NCBI RefSeq assembly: GCF_004336635.1
Contig: NZ_SJXH01000003.1
Location: forward strand, 62,001 to 126,000
DNA from: Acinetobacter sp. ANC 4862
GTDB lineage: Bacteria; Pseudomonadota; Gammaproteobacteria; Pseudomonadales; Moraxellaceae
Length of the DNA: 64,000 bases
Reading direction: 5' to 3'
The notes below the pieces were generated by a model that was not told where the DNA came from, did not search any database, and saw only the letters and a program-made list of their open reading frames with translations. Position 1 is the stretch's first letter, and the number at the start of each line of letters is the position of its first letter. The translations under genes and the position numbers were made by a program. Below, in pieces: positions 45,703 to 54,812 of the stretch.

Positions 45703-48204
45703 ATGTCTAATAAGGGTTATAGCCGATTCTATCGACAATTTACGCAAAAGATTCTAGATAAAATCGTGACACCTCAAGTCTTAGGCAATACTGAACAATT
45801 AGAAAAAACCATAGAACAGCAACTCGATAAAAAAATAATTTGTTATGTTTTACAAGATGCCTCCATCAGCAATACCGTCATCATTGATACTGAAGCCCAA
45901 GCACGAAAACTGCCTTCGGTTTTTACACCATTAAGCATTCAGGAGTTTAAAGAAGATGACTCCATTCTGGCCTTAAATGTACCGAGTTCCAAAAATGAGG
46001 CCTACCATTATTCGGCAAAACTCATTCGACTGATTGAAGCTTTGGAAAAATACCCTGAATACGATATTGAACTGGTACCGGTCACCGTTTTATGGGGACG
46101 CTCACCTGAATATGAAAATTCCTGGTTTAAAGCTTTATTTGCGGATGCCTGGGCGACCCCATCCAAATTAAAACAAGCCTTGAATATTTCATTATATAGT
46201 CGTGAAAACTACATTGAATTTCATAAACCGATTTCGCTTAAATCAGCGATTGAAAAAGCCAAAATTGAATATCCAAACTTTTCTCCGGCACATTCGATTG
46301 TCAAAGAACTCAATACCAATTTTAATAAACACAAAGAAGCGATTTTAGGACCCGATTTATCAGACCGTCGTAATCTCATTAATAAGTTAATGAAAACCGA
46401 AACGGTTCAAGATGCCATTCGCAAAGAAAGTATTGATCATAAAATTAGTATGTTTGAGGCGGAAAATCGCGCTAAAGGTTATTTAACCGAAGTGGTTTCG
46501 GATTTTTCCTATTCAACCTTACGTTTCGCGGAACTTGCCCTGACCAAGTTATGGACGCAACTTTATGACGGTATTGAAGTGCATAATTTCGATACGGTGC
46601 GTGAATTAGCCAAGGATTATGAAATTGTCTATACCCCATGCCATCGCAGTCATATCGATTATTTATTGCTCTCTTACGTGATTTTTAACCGTGGACTCAT
46701 GGTTCCACACATTGCCGCGGGAATTAATTTAAACCTGCCTATTGTGGGTCAAATCATGCGTGGCGGTGGTGCCTATTTTATTCGCCGTACGTTTAGTGGT
46801 AATGAACTTTATACTTCTGTTTTTAAAGAATATTTACACAGTCTTTTATCACGTAACACGCCTTTGGAATATTTTATTGAAGGTGGACGTTCACGTACTG
46901 GATTATTATTGCCGCCTAAAAAAGGCATGCTTTCGATGACAGTACAAAGTCATTTACGCGGTGCGACCAAACCGATTGCTTTTATTCCGACCTATTTTGG
47001 TTATGAAAAGCTGATGGAAGGTACCTCGTACTTAAATGAACTGAATGGCAAACCCAAGGAAGCCGAATCGATCTGGGGTATTTTAAGTTCAGCGCGTAAA
47101 ATTGAAAAAGTCTTTGGACAAGTCCATGTTAATTTTGGCGAACCCATTTTTCTGGATAAAATTTTAACCGCCAATCGCGCAGATCAGATTAAATTAAATA
47201 TTAATGATGAATTACCTCAACCTGTCGTTCAAAGCGTGAATCAGGTCGCGAGTTCAATTTTAGAAAATATTAATAAAGCGGTTGTGGTTAATCCTATTTC
47301 ACTGATCTCACTGATTTTACTCAATGTTGAAAATCATGCTTTAAGTGAAAATGATTTAATCTCGCAGATTGATCAATATCGTCAATTATTAAATGACACA
47401 AAATATGATTCCAGAATGATGATGACGGAATTATCCAGTGCTGAAATTATTCAATATGCTAAAAAATTAAAACAGGTTGAAACTTTTAATCAAAATAATG
47501 AAAACTGGATTCGTGTGGCTGAAAGTCAAAAAATTCTGTTAAGTTATTTTAGTAATAATATTCTGCATTGTTTTATTGTTCCTGCATTAATTGCCATGCT
47601 GATTCAATCTTATAAAAAGATCTCATGTCATTATTTAATCGATAACGTTAAAAATATCTATCCGTATTTTAAAGAAGAGTTTTTCTTAAAATGGAATCTC
47701 GATGAACTAGAAAATGAAATTGGATTAATTTTAAATAGTTTGGAACAGTTAGGCTGGATTGTTCAGCAAGACAACACGGTATCCATTGCATTAGATGAAC
47801 AGATGCAAAATAAGCTGTTATCACTTGCGCATCTATCTAGCTCTAGCCTGAATAACATGATCATGATTTCAGAATTACTCAAGCAGTACGCTCCGACTCA
47901 AGCGCTGAGCATGAAAGAGTTAGAGAAAATGGGGAAAGCAGTCTTGCAAAAACTTTTCCAAACTCAAAAAATCCAATCTGGCTATTATTTTGACAGTGCG
48001 ACCTTAAAAAGCTTCATTTCAATACTGAAACAAAACAGCTTATTAAATATTCAGGATGATCATTTTGTGATGAGTGATGATTTTGAAGAAAAAATATCGG
48101 CCATTTTTAATTGGTATGACCTTGATACTCGTCAAGCCATAATCGAAGCACTTCATTTTAATGAAAAAGAATTAAAACAATTTAAGCAGCCGGCTAAAAA
48201 ATAA
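45703..48204 (+). CDS. plsB: Glycerol-3-phosphate 1-O-acyltransferase
   Basis: Membrane-bound enzyme that adds the first acyl chain in phospholipid synthesis. From the ATG at 45703, with AGGGA in front, it has 833 aa, close to the family norm. The acyltransferase blocks are visible: the catalytic HRSHIDYLL (His-x4-Asp), IMRGGGAYFIRRTF, FIEGGRSRTGLLLPPKKGML and PIAFIPTYFGYEKL. A frame-start at 45616 would add 29 residues but has no binding site. The C-terminal third is the less conserved helical part. A 16-bp terminator hairpin follows. Confidence 0.94.
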   Translation: MSNKGYSRFYRQFTQKILDKIVTPQVLGNTEQLEKTIEQQLDKKIICYVLQDASISNTVIIDTEAQARKLPSVFTPLSIQEFKEDDSILALNVPSSKNEAYHYSAKLIRLIEALEKYPEYDIELVPVTVLWGRSPEYENSWFKALFADAWATPSKLKQALNISLYSRENYIEFHKPISLKSAIEKAKIEYPNFSPAHSIVKELNTNFNKHKEAILGPDLSDRRNLINKLMKTETVQDAIRKESIDHKISMFEAENRAKGYLTEVVSDFSYSTLRFAELALTKLWTQLYDGIEVHNFDTVRELAKDYEIVYTPCHRSHIDYLLLSYVIFNRGLMVPHIAAGINLNLPIVGQIMRGGGAYFIRRTFSGNELYTSVFKEYLHSLLSRNTPLEYFIEGGRSRTGLLLPPKKGMLSMTVQSHLRGATKPIAFIPTYFGYEKLMEGTSYLNELNGKPKEAESIWGILSSARKIEKVFGQVHVNFGEPIFLDKILTANRADQIKLNINDELPQPVVQSVNQVASSILENINKAVVVNPISLISLILLNVENHALSENDLISQIDQYRQLLNDTKYDSRMMMTELSSAEIIQYAKKLKQVETFNQNNENWIRVAESQKILLSYFSNNILHCFIVPALIAMLIQSYKKISCHYLIDNVKNIYPYFKEEFFLKWNLDELENEIGLILNSLEQLGWIVQQDNTVSIALDEQMQNKLLSLAHLSSSSLNNMIMISELLKQYAPTQALSMKELEKMGKAVLQKLFQTQKIQSGYYFDSATLKSFISILKQNSLLNIQDDHFVMSDDFEEKISAIFNWYDLDTRQAIIEALHFNEKELKQFKQPAKK

Positions 48205-48224
48205 GTTCCGCATTTTTAGCGCTG

Positions 48225-48260
48225 AAATAAGGCATGGAGTTAAAACTCCATGCCTTATTT
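48225..48260. terminator. Terminator of plsB
   Basis: Arms 48225-48240 and 48245-48260 form a perfect 16-bp stem with a 4-nt loop, with T-rich sequence after it. It begins 20 nt past the plsB stop codon. Confidence 0.85.
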
Positions 48261-48388
48261 TATTTATATAAGAATATTTGATATTTAGCTTCATTAAAAA
48301 CCATTGAAAATATTCCTTTTTCCTCATGTATTCAATTATGCAGCCCTTATACTGCGTATATGACTGATGAGTAGTATGGAAATGCTGT

Positions 48389-48700
48389 ATGAACACCGAT
48401 CTTGAAATTGCCTCTATGCATGGTTCTGTCGATATCGTTGTCACGATATTAAAATCACTCGCCAATACAGATCGACTACTTATTTTATGTCATCTTGCTA
48501 AACACGAACTTAATGTTTCGCAAATTGAAGAAATGACCCAAATTAATCAACCCACCTTATCTCAACAGCTGATGATGTTACGCAAAAGTGATGTGGTTTC
48601 GACCCGTCGTGACGGCAAACAGATTTTTTATTCGATTAAGGATGAAAAAATGGTGCAGCTGTTAAATACTTTATATGATTTGTATTGTCCTAAAATATAA
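48389..48700 (+). CDS. bigR: ArsR family repressor of the BigR/SqrR (persulfide-sensing) type
   Basis: A 103-aa winged-helix repressor. The ArsR DNA-binding core is NVSQIEEMTQINQPTLSQQLMMLRKSDVVSTRRDGKQIFYSI. Two cysteines, Cys34 (LLILCHL) and Cys100 (DLYCPKI), are 66 residues apart, the same spacing as the Cys pair that forms a tetrasulfide bridge in SqrR. No metal-site Cys cluster (ELCVCDL) is present. It precedes a SulP transporter gene by 106 nt, which fits control of sulfur traffic. Identity as BigR is inferred from these features. Confidence 0.78.
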   Translation: MNTDLEIASMHGSVDIVVTILKSLANTDRLLILCHLAKHELNVSQIEEMTQINQPTLSQQLMMLRKSDVVSTRRDGKQIFYSIKDEKMVQLLNTLYDLYCPKI

Positions 48701-48777
48701 TTTAATTAAATGAATATCAATTATTTATATTAGTCATTTGAATAGCTTAAGACTTCTTAGCACTTTTTATGCATAAT

Positions 48778-48808
48778 ATATCTAAAATAGTGATTTAGTT
48801 TTAGATAT
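48778..48808. promoter_or_regulatory. Inverted repeat overlapping the SulP start codon
   Basis: ATATCTAAAA (48778-48787) and TTTTAGATAT (48799-48808) are perfect complements with an 11-nt spacer. The second arm contains the first two bases of the sulP ATG. No Shine-Dalgarno sequence is visible in front of the ATG. It may be an operator for the upstream ArsR protein, or an RNA hairpin that hides the start. Confidence 0.55.
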
Positions 48809-50540
48809 GTCAGATTTAAAGACTCGCTTAACGACGTTGTTGCCCGCTTGGCAATGGCTGCAAAAATACAATCAAGCCAAATTTAAATCTGACCTGCTTT
48901 CTGCACTGATTGTCATTGCAATGCTGGTTCCGCAAGGTATGGCCTATGCCATGCTTGCAGGCTTACCGCCTATCATGGGCTTGTATGCCAGCATTCTGCC
49001 GATGATTATTTACGCCATGGTCGGTGGTAGCCCTACGCTATCGATCGGTCCGGTTGCCATTATTTCCATGATGACCTTTGCCACTTTAAATCCACTATTT
49101 GAAGTCGGCTCTCCGGTTTATATACAAGCCGCCTGTCTGCTTGCAGTGATGGTCGGTGTCATTTCATTATTGCTCGGGATCTTTAGATTTGGCTTTCTGA
49201 TTCAACTGATTAGCCATCCCGTGATTAAAAGTTTTATTATTGCTTCTGCTTTGCTGATTGCATTAGGTCAATTCAAATTTCTGGTCGATGTACCCTTGCA
49301 AGCCAATAATATCCCTCAGTTTTTACTCAGTTTTTGGCACTATATTCGTTATAGCAATATTGAAACCTTTATTTTTGGCATTCTTGCATTACTGTTTCTT
49401 CTCTATCTGCCTAAAGTTTTAAGTTCCAATGCGGTTACAAGTCGCATCGGTTCTACCGCGTTTCTTTCTAAAGCGTTGCCTTTAGTACTCGTGGTTGTTT
49501 CAATTGCTGCGGTTTATTTTCTTAACTTGCAAGAAATCGGCATTAAAACCGTTGGAGAAATCCCTTCAGGATTTCCTCCTATTACTATGCCATTTTGGAA
49601 TTTTGACTTGGTCATCACCTTATTACCGGGTGCTGCGATGATCGCCATGATTAGCTTTGTCGAGTCTTTATCCATCGCACAAGCAACTGCATTACAACAG
49701 CGCAGTCATTTAAACAGCAACCAGGAACTGGTGGCTTTAGGTTTAGCCAATTTAAGTGCCGGTCTGAGTTCTGCCTTTCCTGTCACAGGCAGTTTATCTC
49801 GAACTGTGGTAAATGCAGACTCTGGTGCTAAAACACCACTGGCAGGTGTGATGTCATCACTGCTGATTGTTCTGGTCAGCCTTTATTTCACCGGATTTTT
49901 CCGTGATTTGCCTTTAGCCATCTTGGCTGCAACCATTATTGTTTCAATCTGGAAACTGGTCGATTTCAAACCTTTTATCGAAACCTGGCGTTATTCAAAA
50001 GCCGATGGTATCGCCATGTGGATTACTTTTTTTGGCGTGATCTGCATTGATATTACGACCGGTTTAATTATCGGTATTATCTCCACCTTTATCCTTTTAT
50101 TGTGGCGTATCAGTCGTCCACATATTGCAGTAATTGGTCTGGTTGAAGGCACGCAGCATTTTAGAAATGTGCAACGTCATCAGGTACTGACCTCTGCCAA
50201 AGTTATTTCCCTGCGTATTGATGAAAATCTTACCTTCTTAAATACCAATACCTTTAAAGGTTTTTTAATTAATGCGATCAGTCCGTATGCTGATTTGGAA
50301 CATGTGGTGATTAACTGTTCGAGTATTAGTGCAATTGATTTCAGTGCTTTAGAAATGCTGGAAGATATCAATGCTGAATTTAGCAAACTTGATATCAAAT
50401 TGCACTTTTCAGAAATCAAGGGTCCAGTAATGGATAAATTGCAGCATTCAAAACTATTAAAGCATTTAAGTGGTCAGATTTATTTGTCCCATTTCCAGGC
50501 CATGCAGCAGCTTTCACCTGAAGTTTTTTTAAATGAATGA
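48807..50540 (+). CDS. SulP family inorganic anion transporter
   Basis: Inner-membrane anion transporter of 577 aa. The N-terminal part has about eleven to twelve membrane segments and the SulP signature region PQGMAYAMLAGLPPIMGLYASILP. FSAxFPVTGSLSRT-like sequence is present at SSAFPVTGSLSRTVVNADSG. The C-terminal cytoplasmic domain (about 440-560) is a STAS domain with VINCSSISAIDFSALEMLEDI. The substrate may be sulfate, bicarbonate or another anion. It follows the BigR-type regulator gene, which favours a sulfur compound. The start lacks a visible ribosome binding site. Confidence 0.9.
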   Translation: MSDLKTRLTTLLPAWQWLQKYNQAKFKSDLLSALIVIAMLVPQGMAYAMLAGLPPIMGLYASILPMIIYAMVGGSPTLSIGPVAIISMMTFATLNPLFEVGSPVYIQAACLLAVMVGVISLLLGIFRFGFLIQLISHPVIKSFIIASALLIALGQFKFLVDVPLQANNIPQFLLSFWHYIRYSNIETFIFGILALLFLLYLPKVLSSNAVTSRIGSTAFLSKALPLVLVVVSIAAVYFLNLQEIGIKTVGEIPSGFPPITMPFWNFDLVITLLPGAAMIAMISFVESLSIAQATALQQRSHLNSNQELVALGLANLSAGLSSAFPVTGSLSRTVVNADSGAKTPLAGVMSSLLIVLVSLYFTGFFRDLPLAILAATIIVSIWKLVDFKPFIETWRYSKADGIAMWITFFGVICIDITTGLIIGIISTFILLLWRISRPHIAVIGLVEGTQHFRNVQRHQVLTSAKVISLRIDENLTFLNTNTFKGFLINAISPYADLEHVVINCSSISAIDFSALEMLEDINAEFSKLDIKLHFSEIKGPVMDKLQHSKLLKHLSGQIYLSHFQAMQQLSPEVFLNE

Positions 50541-50571
50541 GATAAATACCCAACTATAAATTGATCCAGCC

Positions 50572-50618
50572 TATTCACCATCATGGACTAGATTAAATCT
50601 AGTCCATGATGGTGAATA
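50572..50618. repeat. Perfect 47-bp palindrome (23-bp arms, one central base)
   Basis: Arms 50572-50594 and 50596-50618 are exact reverse complements around a single A at 50595. It lies 31 nt after the sulP stop codon and 203 nt before sstT. There is no T-run on either side, so it is not a standard terminator. Possible roles are an operator, a processed RNA hairpin, or the footprint of a mobile element. Confidence 0.8.
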
Positions 50619-50821
50619 AATGAATCACTTCTAGAAAAAATTCCGACACAATATTTGATTTTTTTGAGTTGAAAAATATTTAAAAATAAAAATATCAACT
50701 TTAAAAATAAGTATTTAGTTTTTATATAAAAATTAATTTTTAGCAGCAACTCTTTTAGGTATAAAATGGCGAGCATATTTGTGAATTTTTTTAGTCCTCG
50801 TATTTGTAACAAGGCACCCTT

Positions 50822-52015
50822 ATGTTCTCTGCTTTAATGCGTTTGAGTTTAGTCTCCCGAATTATTATCGCCATTATTTTAGGTATTGGTGTTGCTGTTT
50901 TGTTCCCTAATGTGGCTCCCTATTTAAGCCTGTTGGGTGACTTGTTTATTAAAGCTCTTAAATCTGTTGCACCTATATTGGTTTTTGTGTTGGTTTTATC
51001 GTCTATTGCTAATTTTAAAGTCGGACATAGCGCTAAAATCAAACCGATTATGGTGATGTATAGTGTTGGGATGTTATTGGCTGCATTAAGTGCAGTAATT
51101 GCCAGTATCATTTTTCCAAGTACCTTGTTTCTGGATATCCCTGCAAACACAGACTTGCAACCGCCAGGTAGCCTGATAGAAATCTTAAAGAATCTTCTTT
51201 TAAGTTTTGTGGCGAACCCTGTTGTGGCGATTAGTGAAGCGAACTTTATTGGTATTTTGGCTTGGGCTGTTGCTTTGGGTGCTGCATTCCGTCATGCCAA
51301 TGACACCACAAAAGTGTTGCTCACCGATGCTGCAAATGCCGTAAATACAGTGATTCGTCTGGTGATTAATTTTGCCCCTGTCGGTATTTTTGGTCTGGTT
51401 GCTGTCACCGTTGCAGAAGCGGGATTAAGTACCTTTGAAAGCTATGCACAATTATTGGCTGTGCTGATTGGCACCATGTTTTTTGTGGCATTGGTGGTTA
51501 ACCCAATCATGGTGGCATTTGTTACCCGTGCAAACCCCTATCCGCTGGTTTTACAATGTCTACGTGAAAGCGGGATTACCGCCTTCTTTACCCGTAGTTC
51601 GGCTGCAAATATTCCAGTGAACCTGGATTTAGCCAAACGTTTAGGCGTGAGCGAATCTACCGCAAGTGTAGCTATTCCGCTCGGTGCAACGATTAACATG
51701 GCGGGTGCCGCAGTCACCATTACCATTCTTACCTTAGCCACGGTCAATACTTTAGGTATTTCGGTTGATTTCACCACCATGCTGGTTTTATCTGTGCTTG
51801 CAACCGTTTCTGCTTGTGGTGCATCTGGTGTTGCCGGTGGTTCTTTACTGCTGATTCCTGTCGCGTGTGGCCTGTTTGGCATTAGTTCTGATATCGCCAT
51901 GCAGGTGGTTGCGATTGGTATGGTCATCAGTGTGTTGCAAGATTCGACTGAAACTGCATTAAATTCTTCTACAGATGTGCTATTTACTGCTGCTGTAGAC
52001 CGCGGTTTAGATTAA
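50822..52015 (+). CDS. sstT: Serine/threonine:Na+ symporter
   Basis: Inner-membrane transporter of the dicarboxylate/amino acid:cation symporter family. The 397-aa protein has about eight membrane helices and two re-entrant loops. The re-entrant loop stretches are [24 protein letters not shown] and [18 protein letters not shown], and [14 protein letters not shown] is the conserved cation-site segment. These match SstT. AAGG lies before the ATG. It is separated from the next gene by 32 nt, so the two may be cotranscribed. Confidence 0.93.
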   Translation: MFSALMRLSLVSRIIIAIILGIGVAVLFPNVAPYLSLLGDLFIKALKSVAPILVFVLVLSSIANFKVGHSAKIKPIMVMYSVGMLLAALSAVIASIIFPSTLFLDIPANTDLQPPGSLIEILKNLLLSFVANPVVAISEANFIGILAWAVALGAAFRHANDTTKVLLTDAANAVNTVIRLVINFAPVGIFGLVAVTVAEAGLSTFESYAQLLAVLIGTMFFVALVVNPIMVAFVTRANPYPLVLQCLRESGITAFFTRSSAANIPVNLDLAKRLGVSESTASVAIPLGATINMAGAAVTITILTLATVNTLGISVDFTTMLVLSVLATVSACGASGVAGGSLLLIPVACGLFGISSDIAMQVVAIGMVISVLQDSTETALNSSTDVLFTAAVDRGLD

Positions 52016-52047
52016 TATAGTCATTCTTAAGATTTTTTTATGACGTT

Positions 52048-52722
52048 ATGCCTCTTCAAACTTTACCGCTTTGGGTTCAATTAGGTGCTTTTTTTCTTGC
52101 AATGAATGCAGGAATGATTAACGTCCTCGGACTGGTGACCGTGTTGCATCAGTCCGTTTCACATATGACCGGAAATGTCAGCATGTTAGCCATGGCCTTG
52201 CTGCATTGGCAACCTGAACAGATCCTCTACTTGAGCTTGGTTGTCCTATGTTATGTGATCGGCTCCTGTTATAGCGGATTGATATTGGGAAATAGCCAGT
52301 TTAAGTTAGGAAGCCGCTATGGTTACCCTTTAAGCTTGGTGGCTTTTTTTATCCTATTGTGTTGGCTTTTACTCCCCTATTTCCCACGTTATGCCTTACT
52401 TTGGGCATGTGGCGCCATGGGCATACAAAATGCTATGGTGAGTCATTATAAGGGTACCATCATTCGAACAACGCACTTATCTGGCGTTTTGACCGATTTG
52501 GGTTTAGCGTTAGGTTATCGCTTACGTGGCTTAGATGTAGATCGCAGACGGATTATTCTCCACTTGCTCATTTTATTTGGATTTTTCATCGGTGGTTTGC
52601 TTGCCAGCGTGATTTATCCTTATTTAAAATTAAACGCCTACCTTGTCCCAGCGATGTTAAGTTGGACCCTTAGCTCGATTTATTGGGTTATTTATTATCG
52701 TTATCGACAGACTCAAGAGTAA
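52048..52722 (+). CDS. DUF1275 (YoaK-like) membrane protein
   Basis: A 224-aa membrane protein with about six predicted segments. The family features are AMNAGMINVLGLVTV, SVSHMTGNVSMLAMAL and, in the middle, GAMGIQNAMVSHYKGTIIRTTHLSGVLTDLG. No function is firmly established for DUF1275. The neighbour 14 nt downstream is a DUF2058 protein gene. Confidence 0.88.
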   Translation: MPLQTLPLWVQLGAFFLAMNAGMINVLGLVTVLHQSVSHMTGNVSMLAMALLHWQPEQILYLSLVVLCYVIGSCYSGLILGNSQFKLGSRYGYPLSLVAFFILLCWLLLPYFPRYALLWACGAMGIQNAMVSHYKGTIIRTTHLSGVLTDLGLALGYRLRGLDVDRRRIILHLLILFGFFIGGLLASVIYPYLKLNAYLVPAMLSWTLSSIYWVIYYRYRQTQE

Positions 52723-52736
52723 TATCGGAATTTATT

Positions 52737-53273
52737 ATGGTCAAAAATGCATTACAGGCTCAATTGCTAAAAGCGGGTTTAGTCGATAATAAAAAGGCTA
52801 AAAAACTGTCTAAACAGGCGGTTCATGAGCAACGTACTGGACAAAGCAACGAAGCCGAATTGAAAGCGAAAATTGCGCAAGACAAGCAAGAGAAACTCGC
52901 GAAAGACCAAGCCCTGGATTTAGAGAAAAAACGTCTGCTGCAAGGCAAAGAATTAAAAGCTGCCATTATCCAGATGATCAATCAGCACAAAATTCACGAC
53001 ATTGATGGTGAAGTGGCTTATCAATTTATTGACGAGAGTAAAATCAAAAAGATTTACCTGAATCAGCAAATTTATAATGCGCTGGTTTCAGGTTCATTGG
53101 TGATTGCCAAAGAAAGCGAAAGTTATGCAGTTTTACCTAAAGCTTTGGCAGATCGTATTAATGACAAAATGGAAGGCTTCATTATTGTCAATAATTCTGA
53201 AAAGAATGAGCAAATCACGGATGAAGAAGATCCATACGCAGCTTATGTGATCCCTGATGATTTGATGTGGTAA
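52737..53273 (+). CDS. DUF2058 family protein (YaiL-like)
   Basis: A 178-aa cytoplasmic protein. It starts MVKNALQAQLLKAGLVDNKKA, the typical DUF2058 beginning. A very basic, probably helical and possibly nucleic-acid-binding first part (to about residue 75) is followed by a C-terminal domain with VAYQFIDESKIKKIYLNQQIYNALVSGSL and an acidic tail ending YAAYVIPDDLMW. I chose the ATG at 52737. An earlier in-frame start at 52683 lies inside the preceding gene. Confidence 0.87.
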   Translation: MVKNALQAQLLKAGLVDNKKAKKLSKQAVHEQRTGQSNEAELKAKIAQDKQEKLAKDQALDLEKKRLLQGKELKAAIIQMINQHKIHDIDGEVAYQFIDESKIKKIYLNQQIYNALVSGSLVIAKESESYAVLPKALADRINDKMEGFIIVNNSEKNEQITDEEDPYAAYVIPDDLMW

Positions 53274-53301
53274 GTTCAACTAATCTTTTTATCTTTAATG
53301 A

Positions 53302-53338
53302 AAAATAGCGATGTCAATATACGTATTGGCATCGTTCT
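53302..53338. terminator. Possible terminator after the DUF2058 gene
   Basis: CGATGTCAATA (53309-53319) pairs with TATTGGCATCG (53324-53334) with one G-T pair and a 4-nt loop. No strong T-run follows on the plus strand, but on the minus strand TATTTTT does. Confidence 0.45.
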
Positions 53339-53516
53339 AAAATTAAAAACAAGACGGAATAAAATTCCAAAAATACTCGCAGCCTGATCTCAATATGACG
53401 CAAGGTCGTTAATTCAGTTTGGGTTCCTGTAGCTAAAACGTTATCTTTAGCGATGATCAAAACATAACTATATAAACTATAAAGAATTTTTAAACTTCTA
53501 TATTGAGGGTGCAGTT

Positions 53517-54788
53517 TTGCAGCATTTTGCTTTTATCCAGAATATTCAAGATTGGTCAGATCAATATCCATGGTTGGAGATGCTGACCTCTTTAAGTATC
53601 TTGATTTTACTGGCAGTTCTTGCAAATTTTATTGCCAAGCAGGTGGTGGTTCGGGGGATTCGCAAGCTTGTCTCCAAGATGAAGTCGGCGAATTCGAGTA
53701 TTTTTGCTGAACATAATGTTATCCGCCGTATTTCCAACATTGTGCCTGCAATTGTGATTATGAATGGCATCGTGACCGTTCCGCACCTTTCAGAAAAAAT
53801 AGTCACCTTTATTCAAATGGGTGCGCAAGCCTTTATTTTTCTGACTCTGGCGCTAGCCATCAGTGAATTTTTAAGCATTTTCAATCTGATTTATCAGCGT
53901 AATCCCAAATCAAGAAATAAGCCGATTAAAGGCTATTTACAACTGGTTAAGCTGATTATTTTTATTGTCTGTGGCTTGATGATTTTAGGCACGTTCCTGA
54001 AAAAAGATGTCTTTACGTTGCTCGCAGGCTTTGGTGCCATGGCGGCAGTGCTGATGTTGGTGTTTCAAAATACCATTCTCTCTTTAGTTGCTTCAGTGCA
54101 GATTTCATCTTATGACATGGTGCGTATTGGTGACTGGATTGAAATGCCGACCCTGAATGCAGATGGGGATGTCATTGATATGTCATTACATACCATTACC
54201 GTGCAGAACTTTGACAAGACTTTTACCACCATTCCGACCAACAAACTGGTGACGGATACCTTTAAAAACTGGCGTGGCATGGCTGCTGCTGGTGTACGCC
54301 GTATCAAGCGCTCTATCTATATTGATCAGAGTAGCGTGCATTTTATGACAGAGCATGAGCAACAAAAACTCAAAGAATTTTTGTTGCTCGATCAATACTT
54401 AGATACCAAACATAATGAACTGGAAAGCTTCAATCAGCAATTGTCGAATCAGGCTTCCTATAATCAGCGCCGTTTAACCAATTTAGGGACATTTCGTGCC
54501 TATATCGAGTTTTACTTAAAACAGCATCCCGGCATCGCACAAAATCAGTCTTTAATTATCCGTCAATTACAACCGACCAGTGAAGGTTTGCCACTGGAGA
54601 TTTATGCTTTTACAAATACCACTGTATGGAAAGATTATGAAGCGATACAATCAGATATCTTTGATCACCTGATTGCGATTATTCCAGAGTTTGGTTTGAA
54701 AGTGTATCAGGCTCCTTCTGGCGCAGATTTTAAGCAGTTCTCGGCTGTTTCAGCACCGGGAGCAGAACAAAATGATCCATCAGTTTAA
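53517..54788 (+). CDS. MscS-type mechanosensitive channel, YbdG-like
   Basis: Inner-membrane channel that opens on osmotic downshift. The 423-aa protein has about five membrane segments before the MscS pore region GFGAMAAVLMLVFQNTILSLVASVQISSYDMVRIGDWIEMPTLNADG. A long C-terminal cytoplasmic domain follows. This layout and length resemble E. coli YbdG rather than MscS. The start is a TTG backed by GAGGG at 8 nt; there is no ATG near it. The ABC exporter gene follows after 24 nt, so they may be cotranscribed. Confidence 0.88.
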   Translation: MQHFAFIQNIQDWSDQYPWLEMLTSLSILILLAVLANFIAKQVVVRGIRKLVSKMKSANSSIFAEHNVIRRISNIVPAIVIMNGIVTVPHLSEKIVTFIQMGAQAFIFLTLALAISEFLSIFNLIYQRNPKSRNKPIKGYLQLVKLIIFIVCGLMILGTFLKKDVFTLLAGFGAMAAVLMLVFQNTILSLVASVQISSYDMVRIGDWIEMPTLNADGDVIDMSLHTITVQNFDKTFTTIPTNKLVTDTFKNWRGMAAAGVRRIKRSIYIDQSSVHFMTEHEQQKLKEFLLLDQYLDTKHNELESFNQQLSNQASYNQRRLTNLGTFRAYIEFYLKQHPGIAQNQSLIIRQLQPTSEGLPLEIYAFTNTTVWKDYEAIQSDIFDHLIAIIPEFGLKVYQAPSGADFKQFSAVSAPGAEQNDPSV

Positions 54789-54812
54789 GTTTTAAATTAA
54801 AGAGAATGTTAT

